Shown here one piece after another: positions 8,392-16,595 of a DNA stretch of 64,000 nucleotides; position 1 is the stretch's first letter; each line of letters opens with the position of its first letter. This stretch comes from Pseudomonas sp. JAI120 (GTDB taxonomy: Bacteria > Pseudomonadota > Gammaproteobacteria > Pseudomonadales > Pseudomonadaceae), in the NCBI RefSeq assembly GCF_014207255.1, contig NZ_JACHCZ010000001.1:1355378-1419377 (forward strand), in the 5' to 3' direction. The notes beneath the pieces are model-generated. The model searched no databases, was not told the DNA's origin, and saw nothing but the letters and a program-made list of their open reading frames with translations. The translations under genes and the position numbers were made by a program.

Positions 8392-9168
8392 TCAGGCTGA
8401 CTTTTTCAGCCTGGCGACTTCCGATGCCGGCAGTTGCGACGGCGCGCGAGGTAACGGCGCCTGGCCTTGCTGGCGGTGGAACGACAACGTCGAACTGAAG
8501 CGTTTGACGTCAAACCGCTCGGGTTTACCCGCCGGATCAAGACGCTCGCCAGGGCTGTTGTCCTGGTACTCGACGGCCACCACGTAAGTGCCCTGCCAGG
8601 GCAGCTCGAAGCTGACGTTGCCGGCGGCATCGCTGCGCTGCTTGAAGACTTCACCGGAGGCGGTTTCCAGCATCACTTCCTGGCCCGTCAGCGGCTTGCC
8701 CGCGAAGAACACCCGGAACTGCGCACGGCCCGCATCGGCAACGCCGGTGGGCACGATATCCAGGATCAGCTCCGGGCTACGGGCACGCAGGTCACCGACC
8801 CAACGCGTGGCCGGCGTCCAAGCGGCTTTCAAGGTCTTGGCGCCTTCATGCACATCGAACATCGGATAGTGCAGGTCTTGCGCCAGCAACGAATCCTCGG
8901 GACTGGGCTGCTCAGCCAGCATGAACGCCTGGCGTTGCAGGCTCAGCTGCAGCGGTGCCGACCGGTCGGCCATCGACCACGCCTGGAGTTGCCTGAACCG
9001 GTCCATTCCCCCCGGCGTGACCTCCAGCACGTTCTTGTCATATTCCCCGTAGTACAAGGCCAGGGGCTGGCCGGGAAGTTGCTCGTACCAAATCTGATGC
9101 GCCTCGCTGGCGGTTGCCAGCATGAACGCCCCATAACCCAACAGTGCTTTTGCGTTGCTCATTCGCAT
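8392..9168 (-). CDS. DUF4198 domain-containing periplasmic protein
   Basis: The 258-residue exported protein has a signal peptide ending near ATASEA, then the mature start HQIWYEQ. The conserved HQIWYE opening and the C-terminal Ig-like segment (GQEVMLETASGEVFKQRSDA, NVSFELPWQGTYVVAVEY) are typical of DUF4198/NikM-like proteins. These are often linked with metal uptake, though that role is not shown for this gene. The start has GGAG 8 bases upstream. It is first in the unit with the DUF1624 and OprD genes, so the three may act on one envelope substrate. Confidence 0.82.
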   Translation of the reverse strand: MRMSNAKALLGYGAFMLATASEAHQIWYEQLPGQPLALYYGEYDKNVLEVTPGGMDRFRQLQAWSMADRSAPLQLSLQRQAFMLAEQPSPEDSLLAQDLHYPMFDVHEGAKTLKAAWTPATRWVGDLRARSPELILDIVPTGVADAGRAQFRVFFAGKPLTGQEVMLETASGEVFKQRSDAAGNVSFELPWQGTYVVAVEYQDNSPGERLDPAGKPERFDVKRFSSTLSFHRQQGQAPLPRAPSQLPASEVARLKKSA

Positions 9169-9468
9169 TTTTTTCGCTCCGATTGGTGGTGTTCAACACA
9201 AGGCTGTCGCGGCTGGAAAACACCGCACAGCCCTGCGCTCCCTCACTCTGCACGCATTACAACGCAGGCCCTTTTGCGGTATGCGCCGAATTGCGCCCAC
9301 GGATCGGCGCAGACCACTGTTTAAGGGTCCAAAAAAGTGTTTTATGCGGGTTGCGTCGAGATGAGGCGTTTAGCCAAGACTACGAGTGGGTGTGTCCAAT
9401 TGAGGTGCAAAAGCAGTGAGCTTTGATCGTTTCCACGTTCTGCGGAAAGCTGTGTACCTGATGTACCG
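9169..9468. other. Intergenic stretch upstream of the DUF4198 unit
   Basis: No convincing gene is present. The 9169-9250 part must contain the promoter of the DUF4198-DUF1624-oprD unit, but I cannot identify clear -35/-10 boxes. The rest runs towards the REP pair behind the Lrp gene. Confidence 0.5.
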
Positions 9469-9575
9469 AGGTGCCTGCATCGCAGGCAAGCCAGCTCCCA
9501 CATTTGAACCGGCTCACCCCATAAAGCGGGGTCAACTGACAGACCGCCATCGGGGGCAAGCCCCCTCCCACAGGA
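9469..9575. repeat. Two REP-like elements behind the Lrp gene
   Basis: The first copy contains GCCTGC-atc-GCAGGC (9473-9487) followed by CAAGCCAGCTCCCACA. The second contains GGGGGC-aa-GCCCCC (9552-9565) followed by TCCCACA. Between them CACCCC and GGGGTC can also pair. They lie immediately 3' of the Lrp stop codon and may stabilise or terminate that transcript. Confidence 0.8.
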
Positions 9576-9588
9576 AAGCGAGCGTGTG

Positions 9589-10077
9589 TCAGTGCCGCAG
9601 CAACTTGCGCAACGGCACGCCATCCTTGAGCACCGGTGACTTGATCACGATATAGCTGAAGTACTTGGAGATACCGATGTTCTTGTCCAGCAAGCTTTCA
9701 ACCACTTCCTGGTAATGCTGGATGCTGCGGGTCATGAAACGCACCAGATAGTCGTAGCCACCACTGATCAAGTGACACTCGAGCACTTCGTCCACCAGGC
9801 GGATATTCGATTCGAACTTGGCAAAGTCTTCGCGCTTGTGGTCGCTGAGGGTGATCTCGGTAAACACCGTGACCGAGTCGGTGATCTTGGCCAGGTTCAA
9901 GTGCGCCTTGTAGCTGGAAATATACCCGGCCGACTCCAGCCGCTTGACCCGTTGCAGGCACGGGCTGGCGGACAGGCCCACGGCGTCGGCGAGGCTGACA
10001 TTGGTCATCCGGCCGTCTTTTTGCAATTCAACCAGAATACTGATGTCGATCCGGTCCAGCTTGACTTGCCCTTCCAT
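9589..10077 (-). CDS. Lrp/AsnC-family transcriptional regulator
   Basis: The 162-residue cytosolic regulator has an N-terminal winged helix (LDRIDISILVELQKDGRMTN, LSASPCLQRVKRLESAGYI) and a C-terminal RAM ligand-binding domain (LECHLISGGYDYLVRF). Lrp-type proteins respond to amino acids and often control adjacent catabolic genes. It is third in a same-strand series after gabT and a HAD hydrolase (gap 45 bases), so it may be co-transcribed and sense an amino acid or GABA-type compound. That link is an inference from position. Confidence 0.93.
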   Translation of the reverse strand: MEGQVKLDRIDISILVELQKDGRMTNVSLADAVGLSASPCLQRVKRLESAGYISSYKAHLNLAKITDSVTVFTEITLSDHKREDFAKFESNIRLVDEVLECHLISGGYDYLVRFMTRSIQHYQEVVESLLDKNIGISKYFSYIVIKSPVLKDGVPLRKLLRH

Positions 10078-10122
10078 TGCGTACCTCTTGACTGCCGTTT
10101 GTAAGACAATCTTCTAGCAAAA

Positions 10123-10767
10123 TCAGCGCCGTAAAGACAGCTGATGCTGCGCCACCAGATCCGCCATGCTGTTGATGCAGTAGTCCGCCGCGCAAGGCGA
10201 AGGCTGCCGCGCCCGGTGGCGGCCGATCAAACAGCGGTCCAGCGCCGCGTGTGCGCCGACTGACGGTCGCGTCACATGCAGCACCGGTTGCAACTGCTCG
10301 CCCTGGTCCGTGAGCCATTGCGGGTCTTCGGCGAGGGAAATGAAATCTTCCGGTGCAATCCCCAATCGCTCGCACAACACCCCGCGATCCTCGGCATCAC
10401 GGTCGCCACGCACCAGCAATCGGTAGAACTTGCGCAGGTACAGCATCGCCCCCGGGGCATCCTCGAACAACGACCAATTGCCCGCCGAACGGGCAAAGCT
10501 CATGCCCTCCTCCCAACTGGCGTGCAATCCCCACGCCTCTGCCAGTTGGCGATGGGCAAAACACAACACGCCACTGAAGCCCAGCTCGGCGAAACGCGGA
10601 TAGAGCTGGGCAACCTGCGCATTGAATTCGGCCAGCACCTGGTCCTTGGCCGGCTGCCCGCCACGGCTGTCGAGCAGCGGTTGCAACGCCGCCCACACCC
10701 CGGAATCGCGATCCACCAGCACTTCATCGCAATCGATCAGCAACGCTCGATAATCTGTCAGTCCCAT
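10123..10767 (-). CDS. HAD-family hydrolase
   Basis: The protein has 214 residues. Motif I is RALLIDCDEVLVDRDSG, with the aspartate nucleophile, and a cap segment follows. The later motifs (LYLRKFYRLLVRGDRDAEDR and SVGAHAALDRCLIGRHR) are recognisable but diverge from typical haloacid dehalogenases, so it could be a phosphatase rather than a dehalogenase. It lies between gabT (48-base gap) and the Lrp gene on the same strand, suggesting a role beside GABA or amino-acid use. The substrate is unknown. Confidence 0.78.
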   Translation of the reverse strand: MGLTDYRALLIDCDEVLVDRDSGVWAALQPLLDSRGGQPAKDQVLAEFNAQVAQLYPRFAELGFSGVLCFAHRQLAEAWGLHASWEEGMSFARSAGNWSLFEDAPGAMLYLRKFYRLLVRGDRDAEDRGVLCERLGIAPEDFISLAEDPQWLTDQGEQLQPVLHVTRPSVGAHAALDRCLIGRHRARQPSPCAADYCINSMADLVAQHQLSLRR

Positions 10768-10815
10768 GTGGGGTCAAGCCTCCAATGCTGCAGTTGGCCC
10801 ATAGTGGGCACAGCC

Positions 10816-12108
10816 TCAGTTCAAGACCCGTGCCAAGGCACCGTCGAGGATTTTCAGCGCTTCGTCGACCTGGGCTTCGGTGGTCACCAACGGCGCGAGG
10901 AAGCGCAGTACATTGCGATGCACCCCGCATTTGATCACCAGCAGACCACCGGTCCGGGCTTCATCGATCAGCCGTTGGTTGAGGTCGGCATCCGGGGTGC
11001 GGGCCGGGTCATCCTTGATCAATTCCATCGCCAACATAAAGCCGGTGCCGCGCACATCGCCGATGCGCGAGTAGCGCGCCTGCAAATCGAGCAAACCCTG
11101 GCGCAGACGCTCGCCCAGTACTTGGCTGCGCGCCAGCAACTGCTCCTGCTCGAACGCATCGATCACCGCCAGCGCCGCCGCACAGGCCAGCGCATTACCG
11201 CCGTAGGTGCCGCCCAGCCCGCCGGGCAATGGTGCATCCATGATGTGCGCCTTGCCGACTACGCCGGACAACGGCAAGCCGCCGGCCAGGCTCTTGGCCA
11301 CGGTCACCAGGTCGGGCTGGATACCCGCATGCTGGAAACCGAACCAGGTGCCGGTGCGACCGAAGCCAGTCTGGATTTCGTCGAGGATCAACACGATGCC
11401 ATGCTTGTCGGCCAACGCTCGCAGCGCCTGGAGAAACTCAGGTGGCGCGGTGAGGAAACCGCCGTCGCCCTGCACCGGTTCGATGATGATTGCAGCCACC
11501 CGCTCCGGCGCTACCTGGGTCGCCAGCAACTCATCCAGGGCCTTGAGCGCGATGTCGCTGGTCACGCCGCGATAAGCATTCGGGTACGGGGTGTGGAACA
11601 CCTCCGGCGCAAACGGCCCGAAGTTCTGCTTGTAGGGCTGGCTCATGCCGGTGAGCGTGGTGCCCAGCAACGTGCGCCCGTGGAAACCGCCACGGAAGGC
11701 GATCACCGCCGAGCGATTGGTATGGGCGCGGGCGATCTTCACCGCATTTTCCACCGCCTCGGCGCCGGAGGTGAAGAACGCCGCTTTGTACGCTTCCTGG
11801 CCGCCAATCATTTCACACAGACGCTGGGCCAGGTCGAGGTAAGGCTGATAGGCAACCACCTGGAAGCAGGCATGGGAGACCTTCTGCAACTGGGCCTGCA
11901 CAGCGGCGACCACCTTGGGGTGGTTATGACCGATGTTGAGCACGCCGATACCGCCGACGAAGTCCAGGTAACGCTTGCCATCCACGTCCCACAACTCGGC
12001 GCCCTGGGCACGGTCGATCACCAGCGGGTGCGCGGTCACCAGGCCACGGGGCACGAACTGCTCGCGCTGACGGAGCAAATGAGGGGTTTCGTCGACTTTG
12101 CTATTCAT
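10816..12108 (-). CDS. gabT: 4-aminobutyrate--2-oxoglutarate aminotransferase
   Basis: This class III aminotransferase of 430 residues transfers the amino group of GABA to 2-oxoglutarate, yielding succinate semialdehyde. Visible signatures are FTSGAEAVENAVKIAR (cofactor phosphate), LILDEIQTGFGRTG with D243, and VAKSLAGG with the PLP lysine K272. The ATG at 12108 is preferred over an ATG four codons upstream, since GGGA precedes it at a suitable distance. Its product is the substrate of the gabD-like gene at 15.0-16.5 kb, although the two are separated by ghrA and dmlA-like genes. Related omega-aminotransferases (5-aminovalerate) cannot be excluded. Confidence 0.88.
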   Translation of the reverse strand: MNSKVDETPHLLRQREQFVPRGLVTAHPLVIDRAQGAELWDVDGKRYLDFVGGIGVLNIGHNHPKVVAAVQAQLQKVSHACFQVVAYQPYLDLAQRLCEMIGGQEAYKAAFFTSGAEAVENAVKIARAHTNRSAVIAFRGGFHGRTLLGTTLTGMSQPYKQNFGPFAPEVFHTPYPNAYRGVTSDIALKALDELLATQVAPERVAAIIIEPVQGDGGFLTAPPEFLQALRALADKHGIVLILDEIQTGFGRTGTWFGFQHAGIQPDLVTVAKSLAGGLPLSGVVGKAHIMDAPLPGGLGGTYGGNALACAAALAVIDAFEQEQLLARSQVLGERLRQGLLDLQARYSRIGDVRGTGFMLAMELIKDDPARTPDADLNQRLIDEARTGGLLVIKCGVHRNVLRFLAPLVTTEAQVDEALKILDGALARVLN

Positions 12109-12301
12109 GGCATTTCCCATCGTGAGTCCGGCAACCGGAAGGTGGTTGCGATGCTGTCCAGAGTACGACCTGCGGGCAACGAACTACGCCGAACTTGCCC
12201 CGTGAGAAATTCGGATCAACTGTTTTCGCCCCGCGTTTCAACAGATCCTGCGCCGGGCTTGGGGGATGATGATCGCTACCTTCATCCAGCAGGAAATGCC
12301 C

Positions 12302-13228
12302 ATGGCCTTGCTCTACAAAGCTGACCCGGTGCGCGGCCAACACTGGCAGGCACTCTTTGCCCAACACGCGCCAGATATCGAATGGCGCGCCTGGCCCGAC
12401 ATCGGCACCCCCTCCGAGGTCGACTACCTGGCCGCCTGGCAGGCGCCGGAAGATCTGGCGCACGTGCTGCCCAACCTGAAGGTGTTGTTTGCGTTGTCGG
12501 CCGGTGTCGATCAACTGGATCTGGACTGTCTGCCTGCGGGCCTGCCGGTGGTGCGCCTGCTGGATCCGGGCATCACCCGCGGCATGTGCGAGTACGCCAG
12601 TTGGGCGGTGCTCAGCCTGCACCGCGACATGCTGCGCTACCGCCAGCAGCAGGTGGCGCGCTGTTGGCAGGCACACCTGTTGCAGCCGGCTGCGAACCGG
12701 CGCGTAGGGGTGATGGGCCTGGGAGCCCAGGCCCAGCAGATTCTGGCGACCTTGGCACCGCTGGGCTTTGCCCTGTCCGGCTGGGCGCGCAGTGCGCACC
12801 AGGTGCAGGGGGTGGAGTGTTATGCGGGGGAAGCGCAACTGCCGGCGTTTCTTAGCCAGTGCGATATTTTGCTGTGCGTGTTGCCGTTGACGGAGCAGAC
12901 CCAGGGGATTCTGGACCGACGCTTGTTTGCGCAACTGCCACGGGGGGCGGGGTTGGTGAATATGGGCCGTGGGGGGCACCTGGTTGAAGAGGATTTGCTC
13001 GAGGCACTGGAGAGTGGGCAGTTGAGTGGGGCCGTGCTGGATGTGCTGCGGGAAGAGCCGGCGCCGCCGGAGCATCCGTTTTGGGAGCACCCGCAGGTAT
13101 TGTTGACGCCGCATATTGCGGCGATGACGCAGCCGGAAAGTGCGTTTGGGGTGTTGTTGGAGAATATTCGGCGGTTTGAGCGGGGGGAGGAGATGGTGGG
13201 TGAGGTGGATCGGTTGCGGGGGTATTGA
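12302..13228 (+). CDS. ghrA: Glyoxylate/hydroxypyruvate reductase A-type 2-hydroxyacid dehydrogenase
   Basis: The 308-residue D-2-hydroxyacid dehydrogenase probably reduces glyoxylate and hydroxypyruvate with NADPH. It has the nucleotide loop GLGAQA, the catalytic arginine in VNMGRGGHLVEEDLL, the glutamate in LREEP and the histidine in TPHIAAMTQP. The start has AGGA 9 bases upstream. Base composition becomes noticeably G-rich near the 3' end. Its TGA stop is also the first three bases of the large inverted-repeat element that follows. Confidence 0.87.
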   Translation: MALLYKADPVRGQHWQALFAQHAPDIEWRAWPDIGTPSEVDYLAAWQAPEDLAHVLPNLKVLFALSAGVDQLDLDCLPAGLPVVRLLDPGITRGMCEYASWAVLSLHRDMLRYRQQQVARCWQAHLLQPAANRRVGVMGLGAQAQQILATLAPLGFALSGWARSAHQVQGVECYAGEAQLPAFLSQCDILLCVLPLTEQTQGILDRRLFAQLPRGAGLVNMGRGGHLVEEDLLEALESGQLSGAVLDVLREEPAPPEHPFWEHPQVLLTPHIAAMTQPESAFGVLLENIRRFERGEEMVGEVDRLRGY

Positions 13229-13484
13229 GTACCTATCCGTTGCTGCGATAACGGCGACTTAGGGTTCCGCCCTTACGGCGGGTCACTTTGGAAAAGAGCC
13301 GGAATGCCGGCCCAGCCCAAAGTAACCAAAGGGCTCTTGCCCCAACACTCGGCACCTCGCCTAGGCTCGGTGTGCCCTCACTCCGGCCAGCGTGTTTAAC
13401 GGGGCGCCTGAGATCAAGATCAAAAGCCGGAGCAAAAGCAGAGCAGAAGCAAACCGAGGTCCATCTGATATATGGAGATCCAAA

Positions 13485-13594
13485 TGTGGGAGGGGCGGTG
13501 CGACGATTCGACTTGCCCCCGATGAGGGAGTGTCATGTGATGGATTTGGTACTGACCCACTGCAATCGGGGGCAAGCCCCCTCCCACATTTTTT
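13485..13594. repeat. Inverted REP pair (REPIN-like) in the centre of copy A
   Basis: A degenerate REP in one orientation (TGTGGGAGGGGC, then TTGCCCCCGAT) is followed about 45 bases later by a perfect one in the other orientation (ATCGGGGGCAAGCCCCC, TCCCACA). Two REPs in inverted order are the REPIN arrangement, which is mobilised in Pseudomonas by REP-associated transposases encoded elsewhere. Confidence 0.75.
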
Positions 13595-13692
13595 ACCGAA
13601 TACACCAGACCCAACCCCGGTCGGCTCTAAGGCCGCCGCGCTTTGGCTTTTGATCTAAAATCGCCCCGTCAAACACGCTGGCCGAACGCAGG

Positions 13693-13777
13693 CTTTGGAG
13701 CGTGGGTAACCCGGCAGGACGCCGGGTTAGCCGCGCTGGGCCAGGGATGGCCCATCGCGGCGGCCCACGCTCCAAAG
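13693..13777. other. Folded cloverleaf-like block in right arm of copy A
   Basis: A 14-bp outer stem (CTTTGGAGCGTGGG at 13693-13706 with its complement at 13764-13777) encloses two hairpins. One is TAACCCGGC/GCCGGGTTA with a 5-base loop (13707-13729). The other is CCGCG/CGCGG enclosing TGGGCCA/TGGCCCA (13731-13760). The same three-helix layout recurs in copy B. Confidence 0.8.
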
Positions 13778-13911
13778 CCGGAGTGAGGGCACACCGAGCC
13801 TAGGCGAGGTGCCGAGTGTTGTACCTTTTGGTTACTTTTGGGTCCCTCCAAAAGTGACCCGCTGTAAGAGCGGAACCATAGGCAGCCGTTACCGCAGCAA
13901 CGGATATGTAC

Positions 13912-14997
13912 TCAATCAAAAAGCCGCCCAGCTATCGCAACCCCCACATCCTGAGTCGATCCCCTGCCCCCCAAATCCGGCGTGACCACCCCTTCTGCAA
14001 TCACCGCCTCAATCGCCCGCAATATCCCATCATGCGCCGCCCGATACCGCCCATCCCCATTGCCTAAAAAGTCCAACATCAACGCCCCCGACCAGATCAT
14101 CGCAATCGGATTGGCAATGTTCTGCCCATAGATATCCGGCGCCGACCCATGCACCGGCTCGAACAACGACGGAAACCGCCGCTCCGGATCCAGGTTCGCC
14201 GACGGTGCTATCCCAATGGTCCCCGCACACGCCGGCCCCAGGTCCGACAGAATGTCGCCAAACAGATTCGACGCCACCACCACATCAAACCGATCAGGCT
14301 GCAACACAAACCGCGCGCACAAAATATCGATGTGCTGCTTGTCCCACGTTACCTCGGGATAGTTCGCCGCCATCAATGCCGTGCGCTCATCCCAGTAAGG
14401 CATGCTGATGGAAATCCCATTGGACTTGGTCGCCGCCGTCAGCTTCTTACGCGGACGAGTCTGGGCCAGGTCGAAGGCAAACTTGAGAATGCGATCAACC
14501 CCACGTCGAGTGAACACCGACTCCTGCAGTACAAACTCATGCTCGGTGCCTTCGAACATCTTGCCGCCCACCGAGGAGTATTCGCCCTCGGTGTTTTCGC
14601 GAATCACCACAAAGTCGATGTCCCCCGGCTTGCGCCCAGCCAGTGGGCACGGCACGCCGGGAAACAGCCGCACCGGGCGGATGTTCACGTACTGGTCGAA
14701 GTCGCGGCGAAACTTGAGCAGCGAGCCCCACAGGGAGATATGGTCCGGGACTTTGTCCGGCCATCCCACGGCGCCGAAGTAGATCGCGTCAAAGCCCTTG
14801 AGCTGCTCGAACCAGTCCTCGGGCATCATCTGCCCGTGTTCCAGGTAGTAATCACAGTGAGCCCAGTCGAGCACTTCGATGCTCAGGTTCAGGTCCCAGA
14901 TCCTGGCGGCCTGTTCCAGTACCCGCAGCCCTTCGGGCAGCACTTCCTTGCCGATGCCATCGCCGGCTATCGCGGCGATTCTGAATGCCTTGCTCAT
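13912..14997 (-). CDS. Tartrate / D-malate dehydrogenase
   Basis: The 361-residue protein belongs to the isocitrate/isopropylmalate dehydrogenase family, which oxidises a hydroxyacid with NAD and a divalent metal. IAAIAGDGIGKEVLPEG, VNIRPVRLFPG, VIRENTEGEYS, the metal-binding FDVVVASNLFGDILSD and EPVHGSAPDIYGQNIANP are all present. They match the TtuC/DmlA branch (tartrate, D-malate) rather than leuB. It is the last gene of the long catabolic series, 20 bases after gabD. Its TGA stop is shared with the end of inverted-repeat copy A. Confidence 0.87.
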   Translation of the reverse strand: MSKAFRIAAIAGDGIGKEVLPEGLRVLEQAARIWDLNLSIEVLDWAHCDYYLEHGQMMPEDWFEQLKGFDAIYFGAVGWPDKVPDHISLWGSLLKFRRDFDQYVNIRPVRLFPGVPCPLAGRKPGDIDFVVIRENTEGEYSSVGGKMFEGTEHEFVLQESVFTRRGVDRILKFAFDLAQTRPRKKLTAATKSNGISISMPYWDERTALMAANYPEVTWDKQHIDILCARFVLQPDRFDVVVASNLFGDILSDLGPACAGTIGIAPSANLDPERRFPSLFEPVHGSAPDIYGQNIANPIAMIWSGALMLDFLGNGDGRYRAAHDGILRAIEAVIAEGVVTPDLGGRGSTQDVGVAIAGRLFD

Positions 14998-15017
14998 GGT
15001 GCGTGCCTCGCAAAAAT

Positions 15018-16478
15018 TCAGTTCAAGCCGCCGATATGGAAGGCTTTGACTTCAAGGTATTCGTCCAGGCCGTACTTGCTGCCCTCGCGTCCCAGGCCCG
15101 ATTGCTTGATGCCGCCGAACGGCGCGACCTCCATCGAGATGATCCCGGTGTTGAGCCCGACCATGCCGAACTCCAGGGCCTCACCAAAGCGCCACGAGCG
15201 CTGCAGGTCCTGGGTGAAATAGTAGGCGCCCAGGCCGTACGGGGTGGCGTTGGCCAAGGCGAGGGCCTGGGCTTCGTCGGTAAAGCGCATCAGCGGTGCC
15301 ACCGGGCCGAAGGTTTCTTCATTGGCCAGCAACATCCCGGCGTGGGTGTCGCCGAGTACCGTGGGCTGCACGAACTGGCTGTCGCCGCTGGGGACTGCGC
15401 CGCACAGCAACTGGGCGCCCTGGCTCAGGGCGTCGTCGATATGCCGCGCGACTTTGTTCACCGCTGCGGGGTTGATCAGCGGGCCGATCGTCACGCCGTC
15501 TTCCAGACCGTTGCCGACCTTGAGCTTGCCCACCTCTTCCACCAGCCGCGCCGCGAAACGCGCGTAGATACCGTCCTGCACCAGGATGCGGTTGGCGCAC
15601 ACGCAGGTTTGCCCGGCGTTGCGAAATTTGCTGAGCATCACCCCGGCCACCGCCTGTTCAAGGTCGGCGTCATCGAACACGATAAACGGCGCATTGCCGC
15701 CCAGTTCCAAACTCAAGCGTTTGATGTGCTCGGCGCTCTGGCGCATCAACAGGCGGCCGACGGCGGTGGAGCCGGTAAAGGAAATCTTGCGCACCGCCGG
15801 GTTGCCGGTCAGCTCTTCGCCAATGCCGGCGGGCAAGCCGGTGATTACATTGAACACCCCGGCCGGAATGCCGACGCGCTCGGCCAGCACCGCCAGGGCC
15901 AGGGCCGACAGCGGCGTGAGGTCCGAGGGTTTGACGATGATCGGGCAACCGGCGGCCAGCGCCGGTGCGCATTTGCGCGTGATCATCGCATTGGGGAAAT
16001 TCCACGGGGTGATGGCGGCACATACGCCCACCGGTTGCTTGAGGGTCAGCAAACGGCGATCGCCACTGGGTGCGGGCATGGTTTCGCCGTAGACCCGGCG
16101 CGCTTCCTCGGCGAACCATTTGACGAAACCGGCACCGTAGCGCACTTCGCCACGGGCTTCGTTCAGCGGCTTGCCCTGTTCGCAGGTCATGATCAGCGCC
16201 AGGTCATCGAGGTTGTCGATCATCGCCTGATACCAGCGCTCCAGCAGCGCCGCGCGTTCGGCGGCCGGGCGGGCGCGCCAGGCGGGCCAGGCACGCTCGG
16301 CAGCTTCGATGGCGCGGCGGGTGTCCACCGCGTCCATGGCCGGCACCTGGGCAATCAAGTGGCCGGTGGCGGGGTCGCGGATGTCCAGGGTGGCGCCGCT
16401 GTCGGCAGCGATCCACTGGCCATCTACGTAGGCGAGTTCAGCCAGCAGGCTGGGGTCTTGCAAGCGATTCTTGAGCAT
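15018..16478 (-). CDS. gabD: NAD(P)-dependent succinate-semialdehyde dehydrogenase
   Basis: This aldehyde dehydrogenase of 486 residues has catalytic E259 (LSLELGGNAP) and C292 (GQTCVCANR) and the cofactor segment ITPWNFPNAMITRK. The TCVCANR form is typical of succinate- and glutarate-semialdehyde dehydrogenases, which finish GABA breakdown by forming succinate. ATG 16478 with AGGA upstream is preferred over an upstream in-frame ATG. It follows the ArgE-like gene by 117 bases and precedes the tartrate/malate dehydrogenase. Glutarate semialdehyde is a possible alternative substrate. Confidence 0.88.
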   Translation of the reverse strand: MLKNRLQDPSLLAELAYVDGQWIAADSGATLDIRDPATGHLIAQVPAMDAVDTRRAIEAAERAWPAWRARPAAERAALLERWYQAMIDNLDDLALIMTCEQGKPLNEARGEVRYGAGFVKWFAEEARRVYGETMPAPSGDRRLLTLKQPVGVCAAITPWNFPNAMITRKCAPALAAGCPIIVKPSDLTPLSALALAVLAERVGIPAGVFNVITGLPAGIGEELTGNPAVRKISFTGSTAVGRLLMRQSAEHIKRLSLELGGNAPFIVFDDADLEQAVAGVMLSKFRNAGQTCVCANRILVQDGIYARFAARLVEEVGKLKVGNGLEDGVTIGPLINPAAVNKVARHIDDALSQGAQLLCGAVPSGDSQFVQPTVLGDTHAGMLLANEETFGPVAPLMRFTDEAQALALANATPYGLGAYYFTQDLQRSWRFGEALEFGMVGLNTGIISMEVAPFGGIKQSGLGREGSKYGLDEYLEVKAFHIGGLN

Positions 16479-16595
16479 GGTCGAGTCCTGATCCGAGACA
16501 CGCTCCAGTCTAGGGAGGTGCCGCAAACGAGGATGCCGAAAGCGCGGTTAAAGCAGCGTGCCGTGCTGAAATTCACCTCAGGACGGCAGGCTCTG

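Larger units (their letters stand above)
13226..13914. repeat. Large inverted-repeat element, copy A
   Basis: The two ends are inverted copies of TGAGTACMTATCCGTTGCTG, and the arms run inward through several shared blocks: CCGCCCTTACGGCGG-like hairpin, ACTTTGG/CCAAAGT hairpin, CTCGGCACCTCGCCTAGG and ACGGGGCG. The right arm keeps an additional folded block (13693-13777) which is missing from the left arm. The centre holds an inverted REP pair. There is no transposase gene. Both outer ends coincide with the stop codons of the converging ghrA and dmlA-like genes. The same family occurs at 28.3-28.9 and 36.3-36.4 kb. Confidence 0.88.

Noticed and set aside
12109..12301. Small gene or RNA between gabT and ghrA
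   Set aside because: The 190-base gap holds the two divergent promoters; no stable hairpin with a T-run and no coding signal were seen.
13288..13653. 121-codon plus-strand frame inside repeat copy A
   Set aside because: It lies fully in palindromic sequence, has no ribosome site, and its composition follows the hairpins rather than codon use.
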